A DNA stretch of 64,000 nucleotides from the NCBI GenBank assembly GCA_963377175.1, contig CAUJNA010003779.1, forward strand, positions 76,001 through 140,000. The letters are read 5' to 3'. The position numbers were made by a program, and so were the translations under genes. Every line of letters starts with the position of its first letter. Positions within the stretch are counted from its first letter, which is position 1. Below, piece by piece: positions 12,417-22,433 of the stretch. This stretch comes from Effrenium voratum. Lineage: Eukaryota > Sar > Dinophyceae > Suessiales > Symbiodiniaceae. Under the pieces are notes generated by a model, which made no database searches, had not been told where the DNA came from, and saw only the letters and a list, made by a program, of their open reading frames with translations.

Positions 12417-12675
12417 CATGTCCAGCGCCATCATGTCGAGTGCCACTTTCAAGCCATGCCTGGCACTTCAATGCTGTCCAGGCGGAGTAGCCTTGCGCTC
12501 GTTTCAAATGAGAGCCACCCACTGACTCCCACTGACCCTACAGATTGACATGGAATGGATACCCCCACAACAAACAAATAAGCTCAGGCGATATCCCCAA
12601 CAGCACCCGGTTTTGCTGAGGATGCCGCCTTGTAACTTTGTAAAGCAAAGCGAAGCAAAGAGTGACAGCGCAATC

Positions 12676-12838
12676 GCGCCCTGATCGGGGCCCAACGGCG
12701 CAATGCGGCCCGATCGGGGCCCGACGGCGCAATCGGGGCCCGATCGGGGCCCGACAGCGCAATCGGGGCCGATCGTGATCGGGGCCCGACGGTGCAATCG
12801 GGGCCCGAGCGGGGCCCAACGGTGCAATCCCACCAACC
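12676..12838. repeat. GGGGCCCGA-based GC-rich tandem repeat
   Basis: Units of about 20 bp alternate GATCGGGGCCCGA with CGGCGCAATC. A related block recurs at 12,939-12,990 (GGGGCCCAACTGAGCTGGGC). GGGGCCCC is self-complementary, so strong hairpins are possible. Confidence 0.8.
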
Positions 12839-13339
12839 CCAGCCAACCATATTATAGCTCAACGCCGGTTTTCCTTAACATGTGGCCTTACAACTGTACC
12901 TAGCAAAGCTAGGCGATGCCAGCTTGGTGCAGTTGACGGGGCCCAACTGAGCTGGGCCCCCCGGTGCAATCGGGCCCCGACCTGGGCCCCGTGAACCTCG
13001 CAAACCGTCCTCATAAAACCCTCGTCCAACTCAGCGTGAAACTTTGTTGGAACCTTTCCTCAGGGCTGCCCCATGGCTCTTGCAGAACCTGGTAATTAGA
13101 AACCTCGTGGAGCGTTTTTGGAACCTTCCCCCATAGCCCTTGCAGCCTTGTGGAACTCTTGGAACCCAAAGCCTACCAAGTAATACATTTACTCTGCTGC
13201 GCGGTGAGTCCCGCAGCAGCGTGGTCTGATTTGCCACAAAACAGTGAAAGTGTGCTGAAAACGATTGACTTCGGTTTTGCTTAGTGTTCCGCCCATGAGC
13301 AAAGCGATCTTCTGAGCCCTCAATTTCTTCTCCGGTGAC
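12839..13339. other. No gene recognised
   Basis: Non-coding spacer with scattered GTGGAAC words related to the following minisatellite. Confidence 0.4.
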
Positions 13340-14035
13340 ACATTGCTTCCCCGCAGGGAATGTTTTGTGGAGCCTTGTGGAGCTTTGTGGAACTTTTGTG
13401 GAATCCTTGCGAAACTCTGTGAAACCTTGTGAAACCTTACCTCAAGCCCTCATGGAATCAAACCTTGCAGAACCTTGCTCCACCCCGCAGCCCTTGCAGA
13501 ACCTGGTGAAAATCTGGTGGAACCCGGGTGGAACCCGGGTGGAACCCTGGTGGAACCTTATTTTAAACCACCCGGACAACCCCGCAGCCCTCGCAGAACC
13601 TGGTGGAACTTTGGTGGAACCCTCGTGGAACCTTACCTCAAACCACCCCGGACCACCCCGCAGCCCTTGCAGAACCTGGTGGAACCCTGGTGGAACCCTC
13701 GCGGAACCTTACTTCAAACCACCCCGGACCACCCCGCAGCCCTTGCAGAACCTGGTGGAACCTTGGTGGAACTTTGGTGGAACCCTGGTGCAACCCTCGT
13801 GGAACCTTACCTCAAACCACCCCGGACCACCCCACAGCCCTCGCAGAACCTGGTGGAACCCTGGTGGAAGCCTGGTGGAACCCTCGTAGAACCTTACCTC
13901 AAACCACCCCGGACCACCCCACAGCCCTCGCAGAACCTGGTGGAACCCTCAAACCACCCCGGACCACCCCCCTGATGGAACCCTGGTGGAACCCTCGTGG
14001 AACCTTGCCTCAGGGCCGCCCCGGACCACCCCGAA
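13340..14035. repeat. Nested minisatellite of GGTGGAACCCT words
   Basis: Higher-order units of about 75-100 bp contain CAGCCCT(T/C)GCAGAACCTGG, then two to four copies of an 11-bp GTGGAACCCTG word, then ACCTCAAACCACCCCGGACC. About six units are visible. Overlapping Trp/Pro/Gly/Thr-rich plus frames reflect the repeat. Confidence 0.9.
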
Positions 14036-14143
14036 CCCTATCTGGGCTGAGACCCCAAAGCTTTCAGCTGTTGGGGAAAAAAAAACATCGTTCTTAGGGG
14101 AAAAATCTTTTTGGGGGGACCCCCGTTTTGGTTTCGTGTTAGT

Positions 14144-16360
14144 TCATTTGTCGGGGAGGAAGGAATTTGCAGAGACCTCTGTGCGCCAGCCAAGGCTAAG
14201 GAGGCAGCCCCAGAAATGATCGACTTTCTCCGGCTCCGCGATTTCAACCTGAGCCCGTGAGGCTTCGAGACGGTTTCGATCCCTCGATCCCTCGACTCTC
14301 CGAGGCCGAGTCGGAAGTTCCAGTGCAAATGCCAACCTGAATTTTGCAGTGGGCACGGCAGTCACCTCAGCCGTGTGAGTCGCGACTCGCGAGTCGCAAG
14401 CTGCGGCGGTGCTGACCAAGGCCCCGCGCGGTAGAAGCAGATCTCCAGGCACTTGTGCACCAGCTTCTTCGCCTCTTCCAGGCCTCGAGCAGAAGCAAGC
14501 CGTCCAGCCACGCAAATTGAGGAGATCCGGGGAGCCGGCTCATGTCTGCGCTCCAGCCGTTGCGCAGCAAGGGCCTGGTTCACTCTGAAAAAGAAACAGC
14601 CCGATGAGACAAGGGATCCCCTGTTGGATACGACATTGTCTACCCGTGTTTGAATTCACGACTCCGCCTGAGCATCCCACAAGCTACCTCTCTTTAGGTT
14701 GTCTGCCACGAGATCCCGTCGGTTCCAAAAGACCAGGCCAGCGACACCAGGCAAGTGACCATCTTCCAGTCTTCCAAAAAAGGAAAAGTGCCGAAACCTC
14801 CGGAAGTCTCTCCCATTCATTTCTCAGTGCTCGGGGCTCCGGCAGTGCCAAATGCATCGCAAACCCCGTTGCCACAAAGTTCTCTTCATAGGCGGTTCCT
14901 GCAAAAAAGGCCGCGAATGGAATGAAGTTGGAGATTCCACCCAAAAGCTCCTTGATGGTCGACATACATGAGGTGGGCTGGCTCATCCTGGCATTCATTC
15001 TCAGATCCAGGCCAACTCAACTCCACAAAAACTCTGAAGAGGTGAGAGCGTGCCTTTTTCTTGCCAACCACTACGAACTGGTTGTACAAGGGGTTGAATC
15101 TGCGCATCATTCATATACGAGGTTCCAGACTCACTGCTCTCTCTCTCTCTCTCTCCGGGGGAAAAAAAGTCCGAGCCAAGCGACTTGCTTCGTCGGTTGT
15201 ACATGATCCGACCAATGTACGAGGAGTACTCCTTGGGTCCTCGGCGCCCACTGTGCGCCGCAAAAGCCGTGAGAACCTCACCGAGGCCAAAGGCCCATGG
15301 AGTAGCCATCCTCGTGAAGCCAGTCCTGGAAACCGAATTCGAGGCTCATATGCAGTAAGTGAAGTGAAGCGGAATCCAGATTGCTGAGTCCTCATCTGCC
15401 ATCTCATCTAACAGGTCGCTGACATACTGGAAGTCACTGAATTCACCTCCGCCACCTTGCGCTTTGCAAAGAAGTGCAACTTGCAAAATCGAGAACGCAT
15501 CGTAGGCTCCGGCCAAGCAGTGTGTACTCGCCGACCTTCTTTAGCCGGCACCTGGTTCCCGCATCTAATGCGGCAAGCATATCGCAAGCAAGGAAGCTAA
15601 GGCTACCGCACATCCTTGTATCGAGCTTCGGAACCATAGGACCTCCGCTTGGTTTCGTGTTTAGGGCTAGTTTCCCCTTTACCCCCGGTGGCGGGGTTCA
15701 AATCCCGCCGTCTTATCAAACCAGTGACCTGACTAGTCGTGTTCTGCAGCTCGCTGTCCCAGAAACACCAAAGATTTGCTTAGGCATTGAGAAAGACCTG
15801 TCTACATTGCATGGCTGCTCTACGATACTGTGGATGGACAAAATCCTGCACTACCTAAGAAACCCTGGAATTATGATTCCCCTGTAAATACCAAGAAACA
15901 ATGGTCTCCCATGGTTTCAAAGTGGTGCAGGATTTCGTCCATCCACAGTATCATGTGCAAATAGCATTGGCCCATGGCCAATAGCCAGCACCACCCTAAA
16001 CCAGCCACAATTCCCGGCGCAACACCCACCCTAAACAAACCCTAAGCCAGCGGGCTCCTAAGCCCACCCTAAAGCAAGCAGAAAAACTCCACAAACTGCC
16101 CGCTGTTGATGACGAGGGTGCTGAAATCGATGTTGGGGGTCTGACGATGTTGATGGGTCTTGTGCAAATGCTTCCGAGGTTGTAAGAAATTGCTGTTTTA
16201 CAGCATTTGGGCCAGATTCAAGCCACAAAAACTCTTCGCAAACAACACGTCCTCTCTTCTCCATTTGTGAGGTTGGGCCGCCCAGCGCGAGAGTGTCTGC
16301 GGCCACAATGACACCATCCTTGTACTTCAAACCGATGACCGATGCGCCAGTCACGATTGG
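14144..16360 (-). CDS. PSMB4: Proteasome subunit beta type-4, multi-exon, 5' end not resolved
   Basis: Structural beta subunit of the 20S proteasome core. Exons read by eye (minus): 16287-16360 (PIVTGASVIGLKYKDGVIVA), 15607-15642, 15514-15551, 15385-15455 (EFSDFQYVSDLLDE), 15185-15231 (IGRIMYNRRSK), 15065-15099 (FNPLYNQFVVV), 14951-14977 (HLMYVDHQG), 14838-14898 (TAYEENFVATGFAMHLALP), 14540-14574, 14430-14483 (EAKKLVHKCLEICFYR), about 14310-14365 (DCRAHCKIQVGICT) and 14144-14248. Phases join exactly through 14430 and the pieces follow PSMB4 order (ADTLASYGS, MYNRRSK-NPL, YVD, ATG, FYRD). Donors are mainly GC, with GT at two and GA at one. The initiator exon upstream of PIVTG was not found; the last exon's tail is uncertain. 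The first intron carries the inverted-repeat element at 15,824-15,952. Confidence 0.85.
15128..15152. repeat. (CT)n microsatellite in a PSMB4 intron
   Basis: A short CTCTCTCT run lies between the exon at 15,185 and the exon ending at 15,099, so it is intronic. Confidence 0.8.
15824..15952. mobile_element. Inverted-repeat element in the PSMB4 first intron
   Basis: 129 bp with 28-bp terminal inverted repeats differing at one position (GATACTGTGGATGGACAAAA at the left; the right end is the inverse, ending TCCATCCACAGTATC). The interior is non-coding. No target duplication is obvious. Confidence 0.6.
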
Positions 16361-16562
16361 CTGCAGCCTAGGCATCCATGCATTGACTCTCCTGTCTGCA
16401 CATTCAACCGAAACGCACGGCTTTGAATCAGTTTTACTCGGTGTGCAGCGTATGTTGCTTTCCATCGGTGGAGTATCGGCCAGGTGCCATCACCTTGGGG
16501 CCGTGCAAACTCAGGTCTTGAGTCCATGTCAACTGATCTCGCATGTGCTCTTGCCTACACAT

Positions 16563-16665
16563 GGGTATGGGTCAAAAGCCCGGTTAGCCCCCAGTGAACA
16601 TCCCACTAAAATAGACGGGTGGTGCACCCACCCCAAAATGGTACCATTGGTTTTGACCCACAGCC
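16563..16665. mobile_element. MITE-like element, family A copy 2
   Basis: 103 bp with inverted ends (GGGTATGGGTCAAAAGCC and GGTTTTGACCCACAGCC), flanked by ACAT on each side (16,559-16,562 and 16,666-16,669). The interior has CAGTGAACATCCCACTAAAA and GGTGGTGCACCCACCCC as in other family A copies. Confidence 0.65.
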
Positions 16666-16669
16666 ACAT

Positions 16670-17116
16670 TCCCGGCACCCAAGAAAAAATCACCTAAAGG
16701 TAGCTGAGCCGCAGGCTGCTCTTCCCTCGACGGCTCTGGGAATTCCCTTTGGACTGAGCCGGAAATGTTAGACACTCCGAATGCGCAGGTCAGTGCCGTG
16801 CGATCCTTTGAACAATCGTCAGCCACGCCCATGAACACCCAACGATGGCAACATCATAAAATTGATGCAATATGTGTCAGTCGTTTTTTTGAGGGTCCCC
16901 CCCGAAGAAAGAAATGTGTTCCCTTTGGCTTCCTTTAGCACCACAACGGGGTACCATCAACAGGAGCCACGGCCACATCGATTGGCCCAAGCGGCACGAA
17001 ATCCTTTTGCACCCGCACCATCCAGCGTCTTTGGCTGGAGAGCTGTGGCGTCTGCACCTGTCACGGACCCGCAAAATGGGCGGTGGTCCCCAAGGCTTTC
17101 CTGCGGGAAAAAAATG
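16670..17116. other. Spacer between PSMB4 and the retroelement
   Basis: No gene recognised. The missing 5' exon of PSMB4 could lie here or between 16,361 and 16,562. Confidence 0.35.
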
Positions 17117-17121
17117 TTTAT
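17117..17121. other. Target-site duplication, left copy (TTTAT)
   Basis: TTTAT directly abuts the left LTR and recurs directly after the right LTR at 40,820-40,824. A 5-bp duplication is usual for Copia-type integrases. Confidence 0.85.
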
Positions 17122-17499
17122 TGTGATTCGGGCACGAGCCTGTGCCCAGGCAATGGGTAAGTTGGGGCAAACAAGCCACAAAAGAAAGGTTCCCCAAAAG
17201 CAAACCAATCCCCGGTCCCAAAGATCAGGGTTTCCCACACACCAGAGAACAACAACCAAAAGGGAAAAACCAAAACAAGTAAACAAGTACCCGCAACCTT
17301 GATCGACGATGAACCGCACGGGCGGCCCACCAATCTGCCCCGGGCCGATGTCTCTTTCTCCACCGACGCGAAGGTGATCGACGCGGGGACCCGGCGACGC
17401 TCATCCGAGGCGCGACGGACCCGCAAACTTGAGCCAAACATCACAGGTCAGTCACTACCGCGACATCCCTGTTGATGAAATGAATCATGGCTAATCACA
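17122..17499 (-). repeat. 3' LTR (378 bp)
   Basis: It differs from the other LTR by C/T in GGGG(C/T)AAAC, G/A in CCGAC(G/A)CG, C/G in ACATC(C/G)CTG and a 2-bp deletion at GGCGGCCC. It contains TTTGGCTCAAG in sense orientation (17428-17438), identical to the last 11 nt of the dinoflagellate spliced leader. Confidence 0.95.
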
Positions 17500-17507
17500 C
17501 CCCCCTC
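17500..17507 (-). other. Polypurine tract
   Basis: On the sense strand GAGGGGGG lies immediately upstream of the 3' LTR, the expected place for the plus-strand primer of reverse transcription. Confidence 0.8.
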
Positions 17508-18082
17508 ACGAGGAACCCGTCATATGACGGGTGGAGCGTGCCATTTACTGATAGGATTTAACTGCTCGCATGCGTCCGCAAACAGCTGGACACTACCGCC
17601 GTCAGCGGTGGAGCAAACCCACAAAGGCAGTTGCGCGACATCCCGGGCATTAAATTCCCGCCACCACCCCGAATTAGTCGGGGTAACGCTGTCCAACATA
17701 CCTTGTGGAAAAGTCCACGTGACGACACTAGGCCACAACTGTTTGCATCAACAATGCAAGAAGTTTAATTCTTATCAGAAGCCATGAAAAAGAAGATAAC
17801 GTATGTCCATTTAGCACCCTCGCCTAACGGCAAGGGGTGCTCCTGACCATGCGTACCTGAAAAATGCTTGAATTCCGCAAACCCGGGAGTAACCCCCCAT
17901 CAGTTTGCTTTCCCTCTCACTCACACTGCTTCCTGATGAACACGTCCAGCAGCCCAGCAGCGGTACGGGAGAGACATGACCTCCGCGCCTCAGCGGTCCG
18001 GGAGGAACATCACCACCTCCGCGCCGCGCCGACCATTGGAGAATGGACGCAAGCCTACCGGCCGCAATCCCCGTGACTTAGC
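17508..18082 (-). other. 3' untranslated region of the retroelement
   Basis: No coding frame recognised. It holds two hairpin sites of the family described in the findings (17,813-17,841 and 18,053-18,062), the first being one of the longest. Confidence 0.6.
17813..17841 (-). other. Long GNTA-loop hairpin near the 3' LTR
   Basis: Twelve pairs, one bulged base and loop GTTA on the sense strand. One step is C-A on the plus strand but a U-G wobble in sense RNA. It lies about 310 nt upstream of the 3' LTR. Confidence 0.6.
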
Positions 18083-20932
18083 CTATCGGCTATCATCACG
18101 TCTCCTCCGGTCACGTCCGCCCCGCGTGCGGTCTCTATCACGATCCCTTTCGGATCTCCTGCGATCATCTCGCCTTCGATCTCGCTCCCGATCTAGTGAA
18201 TCATCATCACGACGATCACGAGCATCGTCCCTCCTCCGGTCGCGATCATCCTCGCGCCGCGGACGGTATCTGCGCCTTCTCGATTCTCTGGAATCCCTGG
18301 TGTCCACGGTCCTAACGGACCTTCGAGAAGGAGTGCGGGAAACATCCGATTCCCTACGTCTTCTTCCAGAGCGAGAGTTCGTCACGATCTGGTTGAGAGC
18401 CTCCAGTGCTGACGCGTCCTCACCATTTCTAATGAAATCCTTGACTTGCTTGTTCAGCACTCTGTTGGTGGAGACCGCCAAGAGAGCGTCCACCACCGAA
18501 CTCTCAGGCAGCACCAGGAAGTGACCCTCCACCGGGCTCGCCGCAGTTCGCTCAGCCGACTGCAACCTGATCTCACCGCCTTCAGGCTTCTTTGCCATCG
18601 CCTTTGAGGCCGTCAAAGGTGCTACCGCGTCCTTTGCCGAAGATCTGCCAAGCGCGGAGTGAAGATCATCCCCACTAGCCTCTCTTGCTGCCGCACCTGG
18701 TCTGCTGTCAATGTCATCAGGCCTCGTCGATGCCTCTCGCTTCGTCGACTCCTTCACAGTCTCATCAGGATCCCAACGGGACTTCCTTTCTCTCTTCTGC
18801 CCTTCAGCCGACCCCCGACTACCGCCAGGAGCGTCGTCTCCGCCTACCTTCTCCTTCTTGACCTCAACCCTCGGCTCGGCCTGCTTCGTCTCCTTAGCCT
18901 CAGCCTTCGGAGCCGGAGCATTCTTCGCCTCTAAAACAGAAGCTGCCTTTCCCTTTGGCTCGGCCTTTGGAACCGGAGTCATTTTAGCCTTCGCACTCGG
19001 CCGGGCTCCTTCAACCGCTACCGAGATCCAAGTCTTCTTCGGCTGAGCCGCAGCAGCATCAACCTCCATCGGAGCCGGCCCAGCATCAACCTTAGCTTTT
19101 GCCTGCGGGACAGATGGGCTATCGCCCTTACCGGACCCTTTGCCTGGCCCTTCACCTGACTTCGCTGGTGGGCCGGAAGGACTACCGCCCTTACCGCCCT
19201 TTTCTCCCTTCTTCCCTTTTCCTTTTCCGCCCTTGATGATCGGCTCCTGCTTGGGACCAGGACCCGGCGCAGCATGATGCACCGATTGAAGCCCTTCGAC
19301 GTTCACGTCCAAAGGCTCCGGTTGGCGACCATCAAGAACCGTCCTTACCCTTTCGTCACTAACGTAGACGAATGGGTCGCGGAAGGGTGCGGGAGGCTCC
19401 GACTGTCCGGCACTGATCGCCTTCTGCACCTTGGCTATCGCCTCCTTCAACCTCTTCTTCTCATCGTACCCTGTCTCCGATACCATGCACTGCCTGAGCT
19501 GCGATATCAACGCATGGCTGGCCAGGATGTCCACGTCCTTCCGATGGGTCGGATACAACGGAGTCAGATGACCCGCCACGGAGCCAATCACATACGCCAT
19601 CGGGATGTAGAAGGATAAGTACGTATCATGACGAGCGAACTTCCTAACGGAAGTCGTCATACGCCTACCCCACTGAGCAGCATGCCTCGGGCTAGCACGG
19701 AAGTACTCCGTGACCGAATCAAATCTATCGACTTGATTGGTCATAATCAGGTGCTTCGCCACCCACTTCTCCACGAACGCATCCGAGGCCGAAATCCCCG
19801 ACACATAGGAGAATTGGAAGAGCACCTTCGCCAGCTCATCCCACGCCGTATCAACTCCTCCCTTGTCTTCACCAAGATAAGGGGGCAGTCTGATGCCGCT
19901 CTGCACCGTCATCCTCAGGTCAGACGCCATCGAATAGGAAATCAGGTTCCTCTTGATGACTCCGACCACTTCGGCGGGGATCCTCTTGGGCTTGAACTGC
20001 CCCATGGTCCTCACCCACTCCGGGACGATGCGGCACCTCTCGAAGTCATTCTCCTCCGCGTTGGGGATAAAGTTCGGGTAGAAGACCGGGAGCGCACACC
20101 CAGGACACAAATGCATCCCATTTGGCGTCATCTCCGCGCACCTCAAACAGAACGTGGTGGTCACATTCAACCTGACCTCTTCCCGCGATCGCCTGTGCTC
20201 TCCCCTAACGGGGGTGAAGTCACCATAGTCCCATGCCCGATGGTACACTATCGTGTAATCATCGTACATGTATGCTGCCTTCCAAGCTCCCATGTGGATC
20301 TCGTTCCGAACGGCAAGGGTCTTCCTTCTTGTCAAAAACACGGGCCCAACCAAGGACCAGTGCACCCGAAGGTCCACCATTACCACCACGTACCTACCCG
20401 AGTAGTTCCGCAGCCTGTCTCTGACGTACCACGAAGGCGATACCTCGGCATTCGGCGCCATGGCTCCCACAAGTGGGATCAGGCCCTCATCCTGCCTACC
20501 ATCCCCAATGGTCTCGTACACATCGGGCCTCGTGATCAATATCTCGATCATGGCCTTTCCGTTTCGCCTCACCCTTTGAAGCTGAACCGCCTTCCTAAAG
20601 TCCGAGAACTTCATGACGACGTACCCCACCATGGGGAGTTCGTTCCAATGCATCTCGTACATCAGAGATCCGCCAGGTGCATCTTCTTGAGTGTACCTTT
20701 GCCTAACGGCACTGTAACTCATGTCGCGTCCGATCCGCGTGTGCCTAACGGCCACTAACCTAGTGCTCTCCTTGAGGAGGACACCATTCCCGTCGTACAT
20801 GACCATGAGCATCGCCTCAACTTGCCCTATCGGGAAAGCTTTGAGCGTCGGAATGAAGAACTTCCACGACATCTCGGCGTTCTCCATGCCCGAGATCTCC
20901 TTCAGGAACCAAATGGCCTGGTCACTATTCAC
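18083..20932 (-). CDS. Retroelement 3' frame 6: large protein with zinc cluster and RS/RD-like tail
   Basis: A 949-codon open frame, the most 3' in the element, with no family recognised. The N-terminal half is mixed alpha/beta in character. A CLRC...CPGC pair around residues 265-285 looks like a zinc knuckle. A long Lys/Pro/Gly/Ala-rich low-complexity stretch follows (about 560-830), and the last 95 residues are almost all Arg, Asp, Ser and Glu, resembling RS/RD domains of RNA-binding proteins. The frame begins at GTG overlapping the TGA of the preceding frame, so it is probably entered by a -1 shift or a ribosomal restart rather than having its own AUG. Its stop codon (CGA TAG) lies inside a GATA-loop hairpin at 18,079-18,092. 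Confidence 0.7.
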   Translation of the reverse strand: MNSDQAIWFLKEISGMENAEMSWKFFIPTLKAFPIGQVEAMLMVMYDGNGVLLKESTRLVAVRHTRIGRDMSYSAVRQRYTQEDAPGGSLMYEMHWNELPMVGYVVMKFSDFRKAVQLQRVRRNGKAMIEILITRPDVYETIGDGRQDEGLIPLVGAMAPNAEVSPSWYVRDRLRNYSGRYVVVMVDLRVHWSLVGPVFLTRRKTLAVRNEIHMGAWKAAYMYDDYTIVYHRAWDYGDFTPVRGEHRRSREEVRLNVTTTFCLRCAEMTPNGMHLCPGCALPVFYPNFIPNAEENDFERCRIVPEWVRTMGQFKPKRIPAEVVGVIKRNLISYSMASDLRMTVQSGIRLPPYLGEDKGGVDTAWDELAKVLFQFSYVSGISASDAFVEKWVAKHLIMTNQVDRFDSVTEYFRASPRHAAQWGRRMTTSVRKFARHDTYLSFYIPMAYVIGSVAGHLTPLYPTHRKDVDILASHALISQLRQCMVSETGYDEKKRLKEAIAKVQKAISAGQSEPPAPFRDPFVYVSDERVRTVLDGRQPEPLDVNVEGLQSVHHAAPGPGPKQEPIIKGGKGKGKKGEKGGKGGSPSGPPAKSGEGPGKGSGKGDSPSVPQAKAKVDAGPAPMEVDAAAAQPKKTWISVAVEGARPSAKAKMTPVPKAEPKGKAASVLEAKNAPAPKAEAKETKQAEPRVEVKKEKVGGDDAPGGSRGSAEGQKRERKSRWDPDETVKESTKREASTRPDDIDSRPGAAAREASGDDLHSALGRSSAKDAVAPLTASKAMAKKPEGGEIRLQSAERTAASPVEGHFLVLPESSVVDALLAVSTNRVLNKQVKDFIRNGEDASALEALNQIVTNSRSGRRRRESDVSRTPSRRSVRTVDTRDSRESRRRRYRPRREDDRDRRRDDARDRRDDDSLDRERDRRRDDRRRSERDRDRDRTRGGRDRRRRDDSR

Positions 20933-21660
20933 CAGTTTCCAGCCTCACGCCCGATTTCCTTCAGCACACGTTCCTCGAATAACTCCGAGACTCTCTTCGA
21001 GTTGATGACCAGACCCTCAAAGTCGCACGAGAGCAGTCTCATCAACTCCTTAGCCGCCTCCCGCCCTGCAACGGTGCCCGCGGTCTCCTCGTAGTTCGGG
21101 AGGTATTCGCCCAACCTTGTCTTCGAGGGAACCACAATCTGGCATGTAGCGGCCTCTTTAGGGATAACCCCAGTATCCCTTAACTCTGGATTGATTTCCC
21201 GCCTATCGGCAAGATAATCCTTCCTTCCATCCAGGACCACAAGATTGTAGGTCATCTTGCTCGCCGCCTCACTTGGTCTGAATCTCCTGCTATCATCCAG
21301 CTGATCAGGAGCAAACGGTCCACTGGGGGCAGCTGCACTCACCATAGGCGCGCCTCGCCCAGAGCATAGGTGTTTCTTGTGAAAGTTCACCATCTCGTTC
21401 AGCTGCGACAGGGCATAGGCTCGATCCTCCAATGACGCACTCTTCATCCCAGCCTCAGTCAGAGGAGCCTCAGGCTTGTCATAACTCGCCTTTCCGCCCC
21501 ATCTCGCCGCGACTAGCTCGGCAGACTTCACAGGGTCGATCAGATTTCCCGACCATTCAGGCATGTTGCTCAACCTCCTAGTCAACGCGTCTACCGACGC
21601 AGCCAAGTCCTCATCCGTCACGGTGTGAGGGTCGACCTTCTCCCTGTCTTCCTGTCCCAC
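20929..21660 (-). CDS. Retroelement 3' frame 5, unrecognised
   Basis: 243 open codons, acidic and helical, without a recognised family. It overlaps the preceding frame by 43 nt and the following one by 4 nt; both junctions need a -1 step. It is probably a segment of one long protein together with its neighbours (inference from the tight overlaps). Confidence 0.6.
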   Translation of the reverse strand: MGQEDREKVDPHTVTDEDLAASVDALTRRLSNMPEWSGNLIDPVKSAELVAARWGGKASYDKPEAPLTEAGMKSASLEDRAYALSQLNEMVNFHKKHLCSGRGAPMVSAAAPSGPFAPDQLDDSRRFRPSEAASKMTYNLVVLDGRKDYLADRREINPELRDTGVIPKEAATCQIVVPSKTRLGEYLPNYEETAGTVAGREAAKELMRLLSCDFEGLVINSKRVSELFEERVLKEIGREAGNW

Positions 21661-22433
21661 GTCAGGAAGCTATAGTCCCCGCGGATGGCCTCCATCGCGG
21701 CCTTTTCAGCTTCCTCAGCCTCCTTTTGCGTGGCCACTGCTCTCGGAATCAAGAGCGCAACCTCGGCTGGCAACGACTTCTCCATGTCTATCGGAGTGTT
21801 CTTGGGAAGGATCCTTCGATCATCTCCCTCCCCGCTGTACTCATAGTCAGGAGCAGTCTTCCGGTACTCCTCGAAGGTAGCCCCTTTGTAATTGGTGATT
21901 TCGCTCGGGTCTGCCTTCCCAGCCCCAGTATCCCGAGGCGTGGGCTTCTTCGTCCCTGCGGAATCCTTCTTGGAGCCTTCCTGATCCACATCCATGTCGT
22001 CTTTCTTCTTCTCCGTCACAGAAAGTTTTCCAATGTCAGGAAGGGTCACATCATCGCCCTTTTCCGATCCGACGCCCCTATCGGGGGCCGGCTCGGTTCT
22101 CGGTTGCCCCGAAGAGCTCGCCCCAGGATCCACATCGCCCTCGTCATCCACATGTGGTCTCTTTCCCCACACGATCTTCGTCTTCGGCTTCAGCGGAACA
22201 GCGACACCCCCAGCCATATGGTGTCCAGGCCAAGTAGCTCCTTCAGGGTCATCTTCGAACCATGATTTCCCGAACGGGTGCCCATCCCTTTCCGATGATC
22301 TCCTTCCTATCGGAAGTAGACCCCGAGTGGGACAATGCCGACACATGAATCTCAGCCGCTGATTGCGCCAGCGTGTCGGACATCTGCTCCCTCGTCGGGA
22401 TAGTCCGCAACTCCGGAGCAAGGTGACCGGCAA
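21618..22433 (-). CDS. Retroelement 3' frame 4, acidic segment, unrecognised
   Basis: The upstream third of this 271-codon frame overlaps the end of the preceding frame and is likely out of phase. From about GKSWFEDDPEG onward it looks like genuine coding: acidic, with Lys/Asp-rich low-complexity parts. No family recognised. The switch from the previous frame (+1) falls between 22,249 and the GATA-loop hairpin at 22,303-22,316. Confidence 0.55.
   Translation of the reverse strand: MPVTLLRSCGLSRRGSRCPTRWRNQRLRFMCRHCPTRGLLPIGRRSSERDGHPFGKSWFEDDPEGATWPGHHMAGGVAVPLKPKTKIVWGKRPHVDDEGDVDPGASSSGQPRTEPAPDRGVGSEKGDDVTLPDIGKLSVTEKKKDDMDVDQEGSKKDSAGTKKPTPRDTGAGKADPSEITNYKGATFEEYRKTAPDYEYSGEGDDRRILPKNTPIDMEKSLPAEVALLIPRAVATQKEAEEAEKAAMEAIRGDYSFLTWDRKTGRRSTLTP

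Noticed and set aside
15640..15725. Second tRNA-like T-arm (GGCGGGGTTCAAATCCCGCC)
   Set aside because: Lies in a PSMB4 intron, has an 8-nt loop and no acceptor partner.
19628..20758. 376-codon plus-strand frame inside the retroelement
   Set aside because: Antisense shadow of the 949-codon sense frame; composition and lack of motifs argue against it.
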